Shown: in pieces, positions 43,501 to 47,848 of the stretch
Layout of the letters: every line of letters begins with the position of its first letter
Numbering within the stretch: position 1 is the stretch's first letter
DNA from: Balaenoptera acutorostrata
Taxonomy: Eukaryota; Chordata; Mammalia; Artiodactyla; Balaenopteridae
Assembly (NCBI RefSeq): GCF_949987535.1
Contig: NC_080081.1
Span: forward strand, 66,361,603-66,425,602
Length of the DNA stretch: 64,000 nt
Direction of reading: 5' to 3'
The notes under the pieces: generated by a model
The model's input: the letters and a program-made list of their open reading frames with translations, nothing else
Databases searched by the model: none
Told to the model about the DNA's origin: nothing
Position numbers and translations under genes: made by a program

Positions 43501-46500
43501 TTGGAAACATTTTTGCTTGGGACAACTTGAGGAAAGGTGGCGCTCCTGGTATCTAGTGGATGGAGGCCAGGGATGCTGCCAAACATCCTCCAAAGCAGAA
43601 GACAACCCTCAACAACTATCGGGCCCACAATGTCAACAGTGCCAAGACGAAGAAACCCTGAGCTAGAGCCTTTGAACAGTGGTTACAAAATCTTCTATCA
43701 TTTCTTCATTTATTAAGTGGAATATTACTATAAAGGGAAGCCCTGCCTCAACAATTGTATATAGTTGGTACCAAAGACAGGATAAATGCTTGACTCTTTC
43801 CTTTTATTTAGTAGTTTTCAAAACGATATGTTGGTTCCCTCATATCCACCTAAGATAACCAGTGAGGGTTCTGCTGGTTCTTAGTATCATTATGAACTCA
43901 CGGATTTAAATATGCTTCATGTGTTTCAGTCCACTGCAGTCATTCTTACTGATGCTCAAATCATCCTATATTTGGCCAGTGGAAAACTCTTAAGTCAGCT
44001 CCACAGTCCTTCTGACACTTCCCAGTAGTCTTCTACAGCTTCCTCACTTTGGTACTTCCTTCCAGTGGGAAATGGTGTTTAGAGAGTACAATTCAGATGT
44101 GCTCTTCACTACTATCTCTCCCTATTTTTATGAACACTACCAAACTTCCCTTTTAATCTTCCAGATTATTAGCCTTCAGCCAATGAAATCCTACTACACT
44201 GTTAAAAATAATCTGACTCACTAGAACCATGTATCAAACTCTCATACAACTCACATAGAACTATTAACTATGTAATATCACTCAGTAATATTAACATAAT
44301 TAATGAAGTATTATATAATACATAAATAAAATATAACATAATAAATAAAATTCATTTTCACCCTATGGTGAGTAGACTGCTCACTCAAGTGTAATGAAAC
44401 ATTATTTATTAACTGAAGTCATTGATCTTAATTAATCTGAAAATTTCATAATTTAGGATGCAGTAAAGTAACTCAATCCTAATTAATCTCCAGTGGAGAA
44501 GTGGTTATCTAAGGGACGTTTATTAAATGAGGGACTATTTCTACTGGAAAACCACTCAGAGAAGTGTTATTTTTTGTTTGTTTCAAAAGCTAAGATTCCT
44601 AAAAGAATATCCTGGAACAAATATTACAACTTTCCAAAAAGCAGCACTAGTGGAGGTTAAAGATTTAGAAATCACACTAATCCAAAGAAAGACCTAGAAG
44701 CTGCTGGAGTAAGCAGCTAAATTTCTATTTGAGCACGGTACACGAGTAGCAAACATATCAACTCTATCCATAGAGAAGCTCAGCACAGAGCCAGGCATAT
44801 AGTAAGCTCTCAATAAATGGTAAATAAAAACAGTTTACATACTTCCTTCACTTCCTTGAAAATGCTTACAAACTCTTCATTGATGGCTAAACTTCTGCGT
44901 TCAATATCTCCACGTAAATTTCTTCGAGTGCGCAAACTATTTTCAACAAAAAAGGTTGAGAGTGCCTTGAGAGCTTCCAACATCTCCTACATAATTGACA
45001 ATAAAAGAACATTATTGGGACCGATTTTCAAATGTTTTTCTAATCTCAAGTAAAATTTTAATGAAATCATTTCCAAATAATTTGTTTCCATTACACAATC
45101 CAAAAAATATTGGATGACCTTCACATTACTCAACAGTAAACTTATTTCTGAGACTCAATAAGGACATACTTACTTGTGCATTGTGACATATATACGTTAT
45201 TCAACGCAGAATTGTTTGGAACTGCAAAAATTAGAAAAAACCCTAATGTCCATCTAAAAAGGATTGGTTTAAAGACATTATGATACAGCCATTGAAAAAA
45301 AGTGGAAATTCTTGGGACTTCCCTGGTGGCGCAGTGGTTAAGAATCTGCCTGCCAATGCAGGGGACATGGGTTTGAGCCCTGGTCCGGGAAGATCCCACA
45401 TGCCGCGGAGCAATTGAGTCTGTGCGCCACAAGTACTGAGCCTGCGCTCCAGAGCCTGCGAGCCACAACTGCTGAGCCCACATGCTGCCAGCTACTGAAG
45501 CCTGTACTCTCTAGGGCCCGAGTGGTGCAACTACTGAGCCCACATGCTGCAACGCTGCCCGCGTCCCTAGATCCCATGCTCCACAACAAGAGAAGCCACC
45601 GCAATGAGAAGCCCGTGCACCACAAGGAAGAGTAGCCCCCGCTCGCCGCAACTAGAGAAAGCCCGCGCGCAGCAACGAAGACCCAACGCAGCCAAAAATA
45701 AATAAATAAATTTAAAAAAAAAAAGAGTTAACATTTAACAAGAAATAACTGCTGCGGCCCTATGCTGAGCACTTCACCTGGATTCTCTCATTGAACCCGC
45801 ACAACAACCCTGAGGAGGTTACTGGCAGTATTCCCAATTTAGAAACTTAACGTCAGCTCACAGAAGTTAAGGGACTTATTGAAACCATAATGCACCAATT
45901 TGGTGGTTATATCTAGTAAGTGGTGGTCCCAGAGCCAATCCTTCTTACTCATTATAGTATAATGCTAATTTTTACACACCAATTCTTATTGACAGCTTAC
46001 TGTCAGTTACAGTAAAAAATAAAAATAAATAAAAATTTATAAATAAAAATTTATAAATAAAAAATATAAATAAAATTAAATAAAAATATAAATAATAATA
46101 AATAAATAAATATAAATAAATAAATATAAATAAAAATTTATCTATAAAAATAAAATTTTTATAGATAAAAATTCTATATCTATATAGATAAAAATTCTAT
46201 TTTTATCTATTAAAAATGTATCTGTAAAACTCTCAAACATAGTCTAAAATATGTATAACAAATAAAAATTTATCTATGAAACTTATCTAAAAATTTTAGA
46301 TAGAAACTTATCTATAAAACTCTCACTTATACACATTCTTTTTTCTTTATGCCACCATGGCATGACCAATATACCCAGCGACTCAGTGATACAGAAGAGA
46401 TAATCTGCTACCACGGGAGATGGAAAGTCCAATCTAAGTTTCAGGAGGTACTTGGGAGAGGATGCGGACAGTTTATCTTGTAAAGAAATACAGCATGAGC

Positions 46501-47235
46501 CCATGCATCATGGACAGTGCTTAGCTCACAACAAAAACTAGTAGCTTGTAACAAATTCAATAAAGACTTAAAAAAAAAAAAAAACTAGTAGCCATGAGCA
46601 GGTGGTAGCCCTTTAGCGCTGCAAATCATTTTAATTGTTTTCACCTGTCAATGGAAAGGCTCAAGGATGCTTAGCCCTGATCTCCTGTTCCTCCTAAGCT
46701 CCCCATTCGCGCTGCCTTATTTTGTAGTTTGCTCTTTGGCATGTTTCTTCTCCTGCCCGGGGCTCTCCTCTCCCCTCCCTGCTCAGACCCCCGAACACCT
46801 GCGGGGGCAGGGGACTTCACCGTTTGCCTTCCCGATCCAGAGTCTTCGAAGAACAGTTAAATATGGGGCAACACCCAGGAAACCTCTTCGCTCTTCCAAG
46901 GGCTCCTCGGCCTCCCCTTTCTCACCTGCCCCACGCCGGCAGCGCAGCGGATCCCGCGGGCCTGGCGTCCTCTCCGCGGCGGGAATAAGGGACGAGCCCG
47001 AGGGCGCCGGACAGACACCGCCCCCAGCCCGGGTCCGACCCGCGGACGACGCAGCACCCTCGACCCCTCCAGCCCCGCTCACCTTGTCGTTGTCCAGCCG
47101 TGTGTCCAGGATTTTACGCAGCTTCCGCGATAGCGGGTTGTTAGTCTGCGCCGAGGTCCCGCCGGCCCCATTGTTGAGGCCGTTGACAGCCCCGGTCGCG
47201 GGCACGGCGACTACTTCCCCGCTGCCCTCGGCCAT
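1492..47235 (-). CDS. COG6: COG6, conserved oligomeric Golgi complex subunit 6 (exons 1-17 of the coding region; 3' end outside the window)
   Basis: Seventeen exons on the minus strand join to 1746 nt, 582 codons, with no stop and all introns GT-AG. The protein starts MAEGSGEVV and matches COG6 along its length. The family is normally 657 residues, so about 75 C-terminal codons (probably two exons) lie left of the window. COG6 belongs to lobe B (COG5-8) of the eight-subunit COG complex, a CATCHR-type tether on the cytosolic face of the Golgi that captures recycling vesicles and works with Golgi SNAREs to keep glycosylation enzymes in place. Residues 1-51 look flexible; about 52-145 are charged and heptad-like, fitting the N-terminal coiled-coil region; the remainder is helical and conserved. 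Human loss causes COG6-CDG. Transcription starts in a CpG island with an NRF1-type site, fitting housekeeping expression. No frameshift or broken splice site was seen, so the gene looks functional. Exon coordinates are given separately. Confidence 0.98.
1546..2607 (-). other. COG6 intron 16
   Basis: 1062 bp, AT-rich. It holds one MIR fragment (2390-2565) and otherwise nothing I recognise. Confidence 0.85.
2390..2565 (-). repeat. MIR SINE fragment
   Basis: Antisense MIR core: the motif ACAGATGAGGAACCAGAGAG sits in the usual place after an ATTATCTCAATCTTAGAACAA-like segment, followed by the GTGTCTAGCTC region. Confidence 0.8.
2608..2715 (-). CDS. COG6: COG6 exon 16 (codons 529-564)
   Basis: Encodes 36 residues from [12 protein letters not shown] to QQHKPEQ. 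Acceptor TTTTAG|ATTGAAG, donor GAACAG|GTAAGC, 108 nt, phase 0 at both ends. It contains Gly549 within TRAGVSY, the position altered in the human COG6-CDG variant p.Gly549Val. The glycine is kept, while its two neighbours appear to differ from human (TRVGLSY from memory). Confidence 0.97.
2716..5444 (-). other. COG6 intron 15
   Basis: 2729 bp. Positions 3850-4370 resemble a badly decayed L1 ORF1-type sequence (lysine-rich, broken). A GC-rich patch at 4373-4500 is unlike its surroundings and I cannot assign it. No coding exon seen. Confidence 0.7.
5445..5612 (-). CDS. COG6: COG6 exon 15 (codons 473-528)
   Basis: Encodes 56 residues from [13 protein letters not shown] to RRLEMLQFQ, the most conserved-looking exon. 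Acceptor TTTATAG|GTTTTATC, donor TTCCAG|GTTAAT, which is a weak donor because +3 is T. 168 nt, phase 0 at both ends. Confidence 0.98.
5613..5950 (-). other. COG6 intron 14
   Basis: 338 bp of unique sequence between two GT-AG exons. Nothing else recognised. Confidence 0.9.
5951..6082 (-). CDS. COG6: COG6 exon 14 (codons 429-472)
   Basis: Encodes 44 residues from [15 protein letters not shown] to DARQADFVQ. Acceptor TTTTAG|GTTGAAC, donor GTGCAG|GTGTGT, 132 nt, phase 0 at both ends. Confidence 0.98.
6658..6805 (+). repeat. MIR SINE fragment
   Basis: Matches the MIR core CTTACTAGTTGTGTGACCTT followed by an AAGTTATTTAAATTCTCAGAGG region and the AAGATTAAATGGG segment. Confidence 0.85.
6816..7124 (-). 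mobile_element. CHR-2 SINE
   Basis: Antisense tRNA-derived SINE. The tRNA head is at the right end (GCGCCACCAGGGAAGCCCC) with antisense B box, the tail is a T-rich and (ATTG)n run at the left. It is flanked by a perfect 10-bp target duplication TCTCATACTT at 6806-6815 and 7126-7135. The CTAATGC variant of the head is present. Confidence 0.97.
8266..8349. repeat. 42-bp tandem duplication inside the L1 fragment
   Basis: Two adjacent copies, 8266-8307 and 8308-8349, each starting AAAACTACTCTG and ending AAGACATTCCC, differing at two positions. Confidence 0.95.
8406..8752 (+). mobile_element. CHR-2 SINE (three internal ACTACTGA-type modules)
   Basis: tRNA-like head GGCTTCCCTGGTGGC at the left, A-rich tail at the right, flanked by a 13-bp target duplication AAGAAATATTAAA (8393-8405 and 8753-8765). 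The body carries three copies of the CACAACTACTGAG-type module. Confidence 0.97.
9895..10600 (+). mobile_element. L1M LINE 3' fragment
   Basis: Sense-strand 3' part of an old L1: a GTTCAACATCATTAGCCTTC start, the GGAGAGGATGTGGAGCAACT motif, an ACATGGATGAATCTTA motif and the GGTGATGATTAATGAACATA terminal region. Confidence 0.85.
10607..10914 (+). mobile_element. CHR-2 SINE
   Basis: Intact layout: head with A box (TGGCGCAGTGGTTGAG) and B box (GGTTCGAGCCC), single-module body, and (AAAT)n tail. It is flanked by AAGATTG at 10600-10606 and 10915-10921. Confidence 0.97.
11506..11819 (-). mobile_element. CHR-2 SINE
   Basis: Antisense copy with its head at the right. Target duplication CCCTCATATTTTT at 11493-11505 and 11826-11838. 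Confidence 0.97.
11930..12030 (-). mobile_element. Antisense L1 3' remnant, left half
   Basis: The stretch beginning CCACTTTATTGAGATATGAT and containing a TGTATACAACTTGATGAATT motif is typical of old antisense L1 3' sequence. It resumes at about 12736 (AATGAAACCATCACC), so the LTR between has split it. Confidence 0.7.
12158..12733 (+). mobile_element. Solo LTR of an endogenous retrovirus-like element
   Basis: About 576 bp from TGAAACCAAGCAGGACC to TTGGTAACA, with AATAAA at 12649-12654 in an R-like position. The minus strand of 53386-54037 carries the same family: both share GAAACCAAGCAGGACC, TTTAGCCTCCTAGGCC and the terminal GGTAACA. No internal retroviral genes are attached. It sits between two halves of an L1 remnant; up to about 120 bp on its left may also belong to it. 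Family name not identified. Confidence 0.75.
12736..12800 (-). mobile_element. Antisense L1 3' remnant, right half
   Basis: Continuation of the L1 segment at 11930-12030 (CATCACCACATTCC, CTCCAAAAGTTTCCC) on the other side of the LTR. Confidence 0.65.
13025..13180 (+). mobile_element. MER5-like hAT element
   Basis: TTTTCAAACTTTAACATGCA near the left end, GGTCTGGGGTGGGGCCTGAG centrally and an imperfect inverted right end (CTCCTAGGTGATATCCAAGC) fit MER5A/B. Confidence 0.75.
14310..14960 (+). mobile_element. Old L1M LINE fragment
   Basis: Sense-strand decayed ORF2 C-terminal part and 3' sequence, for example the region near 14690 (GGAGAAAAGATTTATAATAC) and AATGGCAAAGGACATGA near 14778. Broken by many stops. 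Confidence 0.65.
15330..15446 (-). mobile_element. Tigger-like DNA transposon end
   Basis: The antisense of CAGGCATTACCTCATTTTA and the following TTATTGCACTTTGC segment match the terminal repeat of Tigger1-type mariner elements. Only one end is clear; sequence from about 15220 may belong to the same element. Confidence 0.55.
15447..15780 (-). mobile_element. L1 ORF2 reverse transcriptase fragment
   Basis: The minus strand reads [15 protein letters not shown] and [20 protein letters not shown], recognisable L1 RT domain pieces, with the region ending near 15780 (GATCCCAGTTGATCATGCTG on the plus strand). Truncated and non-functional. Confidence 0.9.
15781..16814. other. Unassigned interspersed-repeat-like stretch
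   Basis: Positions 15790-16150 look like an old repeat (GGTTCCTGTTGATTTTTTTT, TTTGAATGGGCCATATTTTC) that I cannot name. The rest has no coding potential. Confidence 0.4.
16815..17830 (-). mobile_element. Old antisense L1 ORF2 fragment
   Basis: Plus-strand text such as TTGTATATTGATCTTGTCACC at the left and GGTTGTCAATTTTGTTGACC near 17740 follows the order of antisense L1 ORF2. Heavily decayed. Confidence 0.65.
18000..18980 (+). repeat. L2 LINE tract
   Basis: Pyrimidine-rich sequence with L2-like phrases: CTTCTCACTTCTCTCCTGCC, then TCCTTCAAGTTCAATTCTTG followed by CTCCCTCTCTGGAAAGCTCC. Decayed; boundaries approximate. Confidence 0.55.
19407..19430. repeat. 24-base A homopolymer
   Basis: Uninterrupted A run with no recognisable SINE or processed gene on its left. 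Confidence 0.95.
19611..19672. repeat. 31-bp tandem duplication
   Basis: Two adjacent copies, 19611-19641 and 19642-19672, each TTGTTTTTGTGGGAGTTTTT followed by TGTT and differing only near the end. Confidence 0.95.
20130..20247 (-). CDS. COG6: COG6 exon 13 (codons 389-428)
   Basis: Encodes the end of codon 389 through [10 protein letters not shown]. Acceptor CTTTTAG|TGGCATT, donor GACAAG|GTATGT, 118 nt. Confidence 0.98.
20248..21679 (-). other. COG6 intron 12
   Basis: 1432 bp, AT-rich, mostly unique-looking. It includes a (TG)n tract at 21449-21472. Confidence 0.85.
21449..21472. repeat. (TG)n microsatellite
   Basis: Interrupted TG repeat inside COG6 intron 12. Confidence 0.9.
21680..21771 (-). 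CDS. COG6: COG6 exon 12 (codons 359-388 and most of 389)
   Basis: Encodes [18 protein letters not shown] through RFYHHTI. Acceptor TTAATAG|GTTCGAA, donor ATCAG|GTAAGT, 92 nt. Confidence 0.98.
21772..22880 (-). other. COG6 intron 11
   Basis: 1109 bp. An L2 3' end lies at 22480-22620 (AGATGTTCAATAAACAAATG). Otherwise unremarkable. Confidence 0.8.
22480..22620 (+). repeat. L2 LINE 3' end
   Basis: Has GATTCTAAACACAGACATTG followed by the typical GTTCAATAAACAAATG ending of L2. Confidence 0.65.
22881..22945 (-). CDS. COG6: COG6 exon 11 (end of codon 337 to codon 358)
   Basis: Encodes [21 protein letters not shown]. Acceptor ATTGTAG|GTGTTG, donor CTAAAG|GTAAAA. The shortest exon but one in the window, 65 nt. 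Confidence 0.97.
23350..23485 (-). repeat. MIR SINE fragment
   Basis: Antisense MIR: TTTTACACATGGAGAGACTC core followed by a CCATTCCCACAG region. Confidence 0.7.
23994..24308 (-). mobile_element. CHR-1-type SINE
   Basis: Antisense tRNA-derived SINE whose head differs from the CHR-2 copies: GATCTTAGTTCCCTGACCAG and GACCACTGGACCACCAGGGA. It is flanked by an 18-bp duplication with one mismatch, AGTACATAGCTAATTATT at 23976-23993 and 24309-24326. Confidence 0.92.
24805..24896 (-). CDS. COG6: COG6 exon 10 (end of codon 306 to start of 337)
   Basis: Encodes [20 protein letters not shown] through LLKHVTTQ. Acceptor TCATTAG|ATATGT, donor CACAAG|GTGGGT, 92 nt. Confidence 0.98.
24897..24974 (-). other. 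COG6 intron 9, only 78 bp
   Basis: GTATAGTAG at the 5' end and CATTAG at the 3' end. Near the lower size limit for mammalian introns, yet removal restores the frame exactly. Confidence 0.95.
24975..25103 (-). CDS. COG6: COG6 exon 9 (end of codon 263 to most of 306)
   Basis: Encodes [18 protein letters not shown] through EMHSHDPL. Acceptor CTTCTAG|GTATACC, donor TTTGAG|GTATAG, 129 nt. Confidence 0.98.
25548..25794 (+). mobile_element. Non-autonomous hAT-type DNA transposon
   Basis: 247 bp, GC-rich, with inverted ends CAGCGGTCCCCAACC and GGTTGGGGGCCCCTG and a perfect 8-bp target duplication CTTTAAAT (25540-25547 and 25795-25802), as expected for the hAT superfamily. The text (TTTTTGGCACCAGGGACCCG) is a familiar old MER-type element, but I cannot give its exact name. 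Confidence 0.9.
27165..27368 (-). repeat. MIR SINE
   Basis: Antisense MIR with AATCTTCCCAACAACCCGGC, the CTCATTTTACAGCTCGAGAA core and decayed flanks. Confidence 0.85.
27740..28110 (+). repeat. L2 LINE fragment
   Basis: L2 phrases: CACCTGCTGTTCCCTCAACC, TCAACCTTAAGAAGTCATTT and the end CTTAACACATAGTGAGTACT. Confidence 0.8.
28926..29019 (-). CDS. COG6: COG6 exon 8 (codons 232-262 and most of 263)
   Basis: Encodes [17 protein letters not shown] through QDRPVLY. Acceptor TTTTTCAG|GTGAATG, donor TATAA|GTGGGT, 94 nt. The donor lacks the usual AG before GT and is weak. Confidence 0.96.
29280..29612 (-). mobile_element. CHR-2 SINE
   Basis: Antisense copy, head at the right (GTGCCACCAGGGAAACCC). 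Flanks share a CACATA-type repeat; the tail borders a TATATATAT run, so the left boundary is approximate. It lies 214 bp from an oppositely oriented copy. Confidence 0.93.
29827..30160 (+). mobile_element. CHR-2 SINE with 24-bp internal duplication
   Basis: Flanked by a perfect 15-bp target duplication AAGATTATAATTTCA (29812-29826 and 30161-30175). The body contains a tandem 24-bp duplication, 30013-30036 and 30037-30060 (GCACCGCGATGAAG...), shared only with the copy at 37616. Confidence 0.97.
30777..31130 (+). mobile_element. CHR-2 SINE (three ACTACTGA modules)
   Basis: Target duplication AAAGAAACAAGTTTTGG (30760-30776) versus 31131-31147 with one mismatch. The tail is (CATA)n. Confidence 0.97.
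31388..31965 (+). mobile_element. MLT1-like LTR (ERVL-MaLR type)
   Basis: Follows the familiar order: GGCAAAATAATGGTCCTCCA, GGGACTTTGCAGATGGAATT, GCAGCCTCTAGAAGCTGGGA, then AATAAATTTGTGTTGTTTTA and TTTGTTACAGCAGTAATAG. No internal genes. Confidence 0.8.
32287..32357 (-). CDS. COG6: COG6 exon 7 (end of codon 208 to start of 232)
   Basis: Encodes [18 protein letters not shown] through RWAQ. Acceptor TTTTTAG|TTTAGAA, donor CTCAGA|GTAAGT, 71 nt. Confidence 0.97.
32358..32738 (-). other. COG6 intron 6
   Basis: 381 bp of AT-rich unique sequence. Confidence 0.9.
32739..32821 (-). CDS. COG6: COG6 exon 6 (codons 181-207 and most of 208)
   Basis: Encodes [18 protein letters not shown] through TNQQTA. 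Acceptor TTTAAAG|GATTTT, donor GCAGG|GTGAGT, 83 nt. Confidence 0.98.
32822..33187 (-). other. COG6 intron 5
   Basis: 366 bp of AT-rich unique sequence. Retaining it adds a few residues (V, F, C...) before a stop, which is seen as a readthrough open frame. Confidence 0.9.
33188..33299 (-). CDS. COG6: COG6 exon 5 (end of codon 143 to codon 180)
   Basis: Encodes [18 protein letters not shown] through TREGPITE. Acceptor ATTACAG|TCAAAC, donor ACTGAG|GTATTT, 112 nt. Confidence 0.98.
34615..34846 (+). mobile_element. MER2-type Tigger DNA transposon
   Basis: Inverted ends CAGTTGACCCTTGAACAAC and (antisense) CAGTTGATCCTTGAGCAAT, flanked by TA on both sides (34613-34614 and 34847-34848), as expected for a Tc1/mariner-type element. 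Deleted internally to 232 bp. Confidence 0.92.
35200..36310 (+). mobile_element. Old L1M LINE 3' fragments
   Basis: Sense-strand decayed L1: 35235-35440 (ACTGTGGAATAATACGCAGC) and 35720-36300 (GCTGATGAAGGTGGAAATTG, TTCTAGGAATTTATCCTAAG, GTGGCTATGTCTGGGTGGTG). An A13-G5-type low-complexity run separates them near 35621-35650. Confidence 0.7.
36528..36949 (+). mobile_element. CHR-2 SINE with expanded internal modules
   Basis: Head GACTTCCCCGGTAGCGCAG and an A-rich tail with decayed GAAAGAAAGAG-type flanks. The body is about 100 bp longer than single-module copies and carries five ACTACTGA-type modules (one decayed). Confidence 0.94.
37130..37325 (-). repeat. MIR SINE fragment
   Basis: Antisense MIR: TTTTTTCAGATGGGATAACA core followed by a GGTTAAGAAATAACCCGTGT region. 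Confidence 0.75.
37616..37937 (+). mobile_element. CHR-2 SINE with 24-bp internal duplication
   Basis: Perfect 17-bp target duplication AAAGTGACCTCCTTCTA (37599-37615 and 37938-37954). It carries the same 24-bp tandem duplication (37802-37825, 37826-37849) and the same CACGAACCGAAGACC change as the copy at 29827. Confidence 0.98.
38470..38660 (+). repeat. L2 LINE-like fragment
   Basis: Contains TTATTTATTGAATCTACAAC, GGAGATACAAAAAGAGAATA and CAAGGAGCTCACAGTTTAGT, the usual 3' L2 phrases. Confidence 0.65.
39410..39468 (-). CDS. COG6: COG6 exon 4 (codons 124-142 and most of 143)
   Basis: Encodes [19 protein letters not shown]. Acceptor ATTTTAG|GCAGCA, donor TGAAAG|GTAAGT, 59 nt. Part of the N-terminal coiled-coil region. 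Confidence 0.98.
39469..40763 (-). other. COG6 intron 3
   Basis: 1295 bp without an interspersed repeat I can name and without coding exon. Confidence 0.8.
40764..40835 (-). CDS. COG6: COG6 exon 3 (codons 100-123)
   Basis: Encodes [19 protein letters not shown] through CRLQ. Acceptor CTTTTCAG|GAACTT, donor CTACAG|GTACTG, 72 nt, phase 0 at both ends. Confidence 0.98.
41090..41420 (+). mobile_element. Old L1M LINE fragment
   Basis: Decayed sense-strand L1 (AATTTATCCTAAGAAATTAA, CCATACAATGGAAATCTGTG) interrupted by a (TG)n microsatellite at 41255-41274. Confidence 0.6.
41255..41274. repeat. (TG)n microsatellite
   Basis: Ten TG units in COG6 intron 2. Confidence 0.9.
42740..44160 (-). mobile_element. 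Antisense L1M LINE 3' region, split by MER20
   Basis: The plus strand reads TTTTATTATGGAAAAATTTC, CCTATGTACACATCACACGG and TTCCCAGTTGTTTCAGTTTT in the order known for antisense L1M 3' sequence, and resumes after 43660 (GGATAAATGCTTGACTCTTT). Confidence 0.75.
43448..43660 (+). mobile_element. MER20 hAT-Charlie element
   Basis: 213 bp from CAGTGGTTTTCAACTTGGGC to AGAAACCCTG, including ATCTGGCAATGTTTGGAAAC and GGAGGCCAGGGATGCTGCCA. Nested in L1. Confidence 0.92.
44768..44826 (+). repeat. MIR 3' fragment
   Basis: GAGCCAGGCATATAGTAAGC followed by TCTCAATAAATGG, the end of MIR, 20 bp from exon 2. Confidence 0.8.
44843..44986 (-). CDS. COG6: COG6 exon 2 (codons 52-99)
   Basis: Encodes [18 protein letters not shown] through SIFKEVKE. 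Acceptor TTATGTAG|GAGATG, donor AAGGAA|GTATGT, 144 nt, phase 0 at both ends. Confidence 0.98.
45315..45723 (+). mobile_element. CHR-2 SINE with expanded modules
   Basis: Head GGACTTCCCTGGTGGCGCAG, B box GGTTTGAGCCC, (AAAT)n tail. Four TACTGA/TGCTGA modules; target duplication not clear. Confidence 0.93.
45735..45968 (-). repeat. MIR SINE
   Basis: Antisense MIR: CTCATTGAACCCGCACAACA, a decayed core, then ATCTAGTAAGTGGTGGTCCC. Confidence 0.8.
46013..46330. repeat. AT-rich low-complexity block with perfect hairpins
   Basis: (TAAA)n-like sequence followed by stacked palindromes. 46137-46151 and 46155-46169 are perfect 15-bp inverted arms (TTTATCTATAAAAAT) around a 3-base loop. Near 46187-46209 a second hairpin has 10-bp arms (AGATAAAAAT), and ATCTAAAAATTTTAGAT follows near 46285. 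Confidence 0.9.
47083..47235 (-). CDS. COG6: COG6 exon 1, coding part (codons 1-51)
   Basis: Encodes [20 protein letters not shown] through DTRLDNDK. The ATG (47233-47235) has G at -3 and G at +4, a strong context; upstream in frame there is only a GTG, no ATG. Donor GACAAG|GTGAGC. Confidence 0.98.
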
Positions 47236-47330
47236 AGCGCCGCGCCTCCCGCCCCCCAACTCGGCCCCAGCCGCCTCAACCCAGAGCACGGACGCGCCGG
47301 CAGCCCGTAGCGCGCAGGCGCGCAGCTGCC

Positions 47331-47340
47331 GCGCATGCGC
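47331..47340. promoter_or_regulatory. NRF1-type site
   Basis: Perfect palindrome GCGCATGCGC about 95 bp upstream of the COG6 ATG, matching the NRF1 consensus. A near copy, GCGCAGGCGC, lies at 47312-47321. Confidence 0.75.
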
Positions 47341-47379
47341 CCTCGGAAGGCTCTGCTCCGCCCACTCCTTGCCGCCAGG

Positions 47380-47445
47380 TTGCTAGAAGTGGTAGCAGCT
47401 GCTGGGAGTTAGAGAAGTCGGCGGAGGCGGAGCAAGACCCGCAGG
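47380..47445 (+). other. Possible first exon of a divergent transcript
   Basis: Within the CpG island on the plus strand, a consensus-like donor CGCAGG|GTGAGA closes a possible exon at 47445. It pairs by position with the exon at 47849. The left edge is a guess; no transcript evidence can be seen. Confidence 0.35.
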
Positions 47446-47745
47446 GTGAGAGGAGGAGAGTAACGCGAGATTTTGCAAAGTGGACTGAAATTCAAATCAG
47501 GTGTGGAGTTTGGGGATTACGGTTTATGGGATTAAAGGCACTTCGGGATCCTGAATGTGTGAAAGTCTGAGCTAGACTTAAGTAAAATACGCTGAGGCCT
47601 GGGCCTGGGCAACTATGTTCAGTAAAAGCTAACTTTAGTTAAATTCACTTTAGAATACTTTGTAACTGTTTCCTGCAATGAAGGAGATTTAAATGCAGCT
47701 ATGGAAAGAATTCCAAAATATAGTACGTGAAAAAGCAAGGCGAGT

Positions 47746-47803
47746 TACAGTGTGTGTAGTGTGATTACTTGTGTGGTGTGTGTGTGTGTGGTGTGTGTGT
47801 GAA
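47746..47803. repeat. (TG)/(GGTG)n microsatellite
   Basis: Interrupted TG and GTG repeats just upstream of the candidate exon at 47849. Confidence 0.9.
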
Positions 47804-47848
47804 ATAGAGGTACGTGTAAATTTAGGCTTTTTTTTTTTTTCTTTTCAG

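Larger units (their letters stand above)
40836..44842 (-). other. COG6 intron 2
   Basis: 4007 bp: an L1M scrap (41090-41420), a (TG)n tract, an antisense L1 with a MER20 inside it (42740-44160), and a MIR end near 44770. The remainder is unassigned. Confidence 0.8.
44987..47082 (-). other. COG6 intron 1
   Basis: 2096 bp: a CHR-2 SINE, a MIR, an AT-rich palindromic block (46013-46330), and the CpG island from about 46760. Confidence 0.9.
46760..47460. promoter_or_regulatory. CpG island promoter of COG6
   Basis: CpG-dense, GC-rich block in AT-rich surroundings, covering exon 1 and its 5' flank. No TATA box at a suitable place. A long open frame on each strand here is a by-product of GC content. 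The island extends past the likely start on the far side, fitting bidirectional transcription. Confidence 0.92.

Noticed and set aside
46783..47289. Longer minus-strand frame beginning 18 codons before the COG6 ATG
   Set aside because: The upstream codon is GTG, not ATG, and the frame continues past the exon 1 donor into intron 1; only 47083-47235 is coding.
46667..47386. 239-codon plus-strand open frame over the CpG island
   Set aside because: It is proline/serine/alanine-rich, antisense to COG6 exon 1 and explained by GC content; no domain and no splice context.
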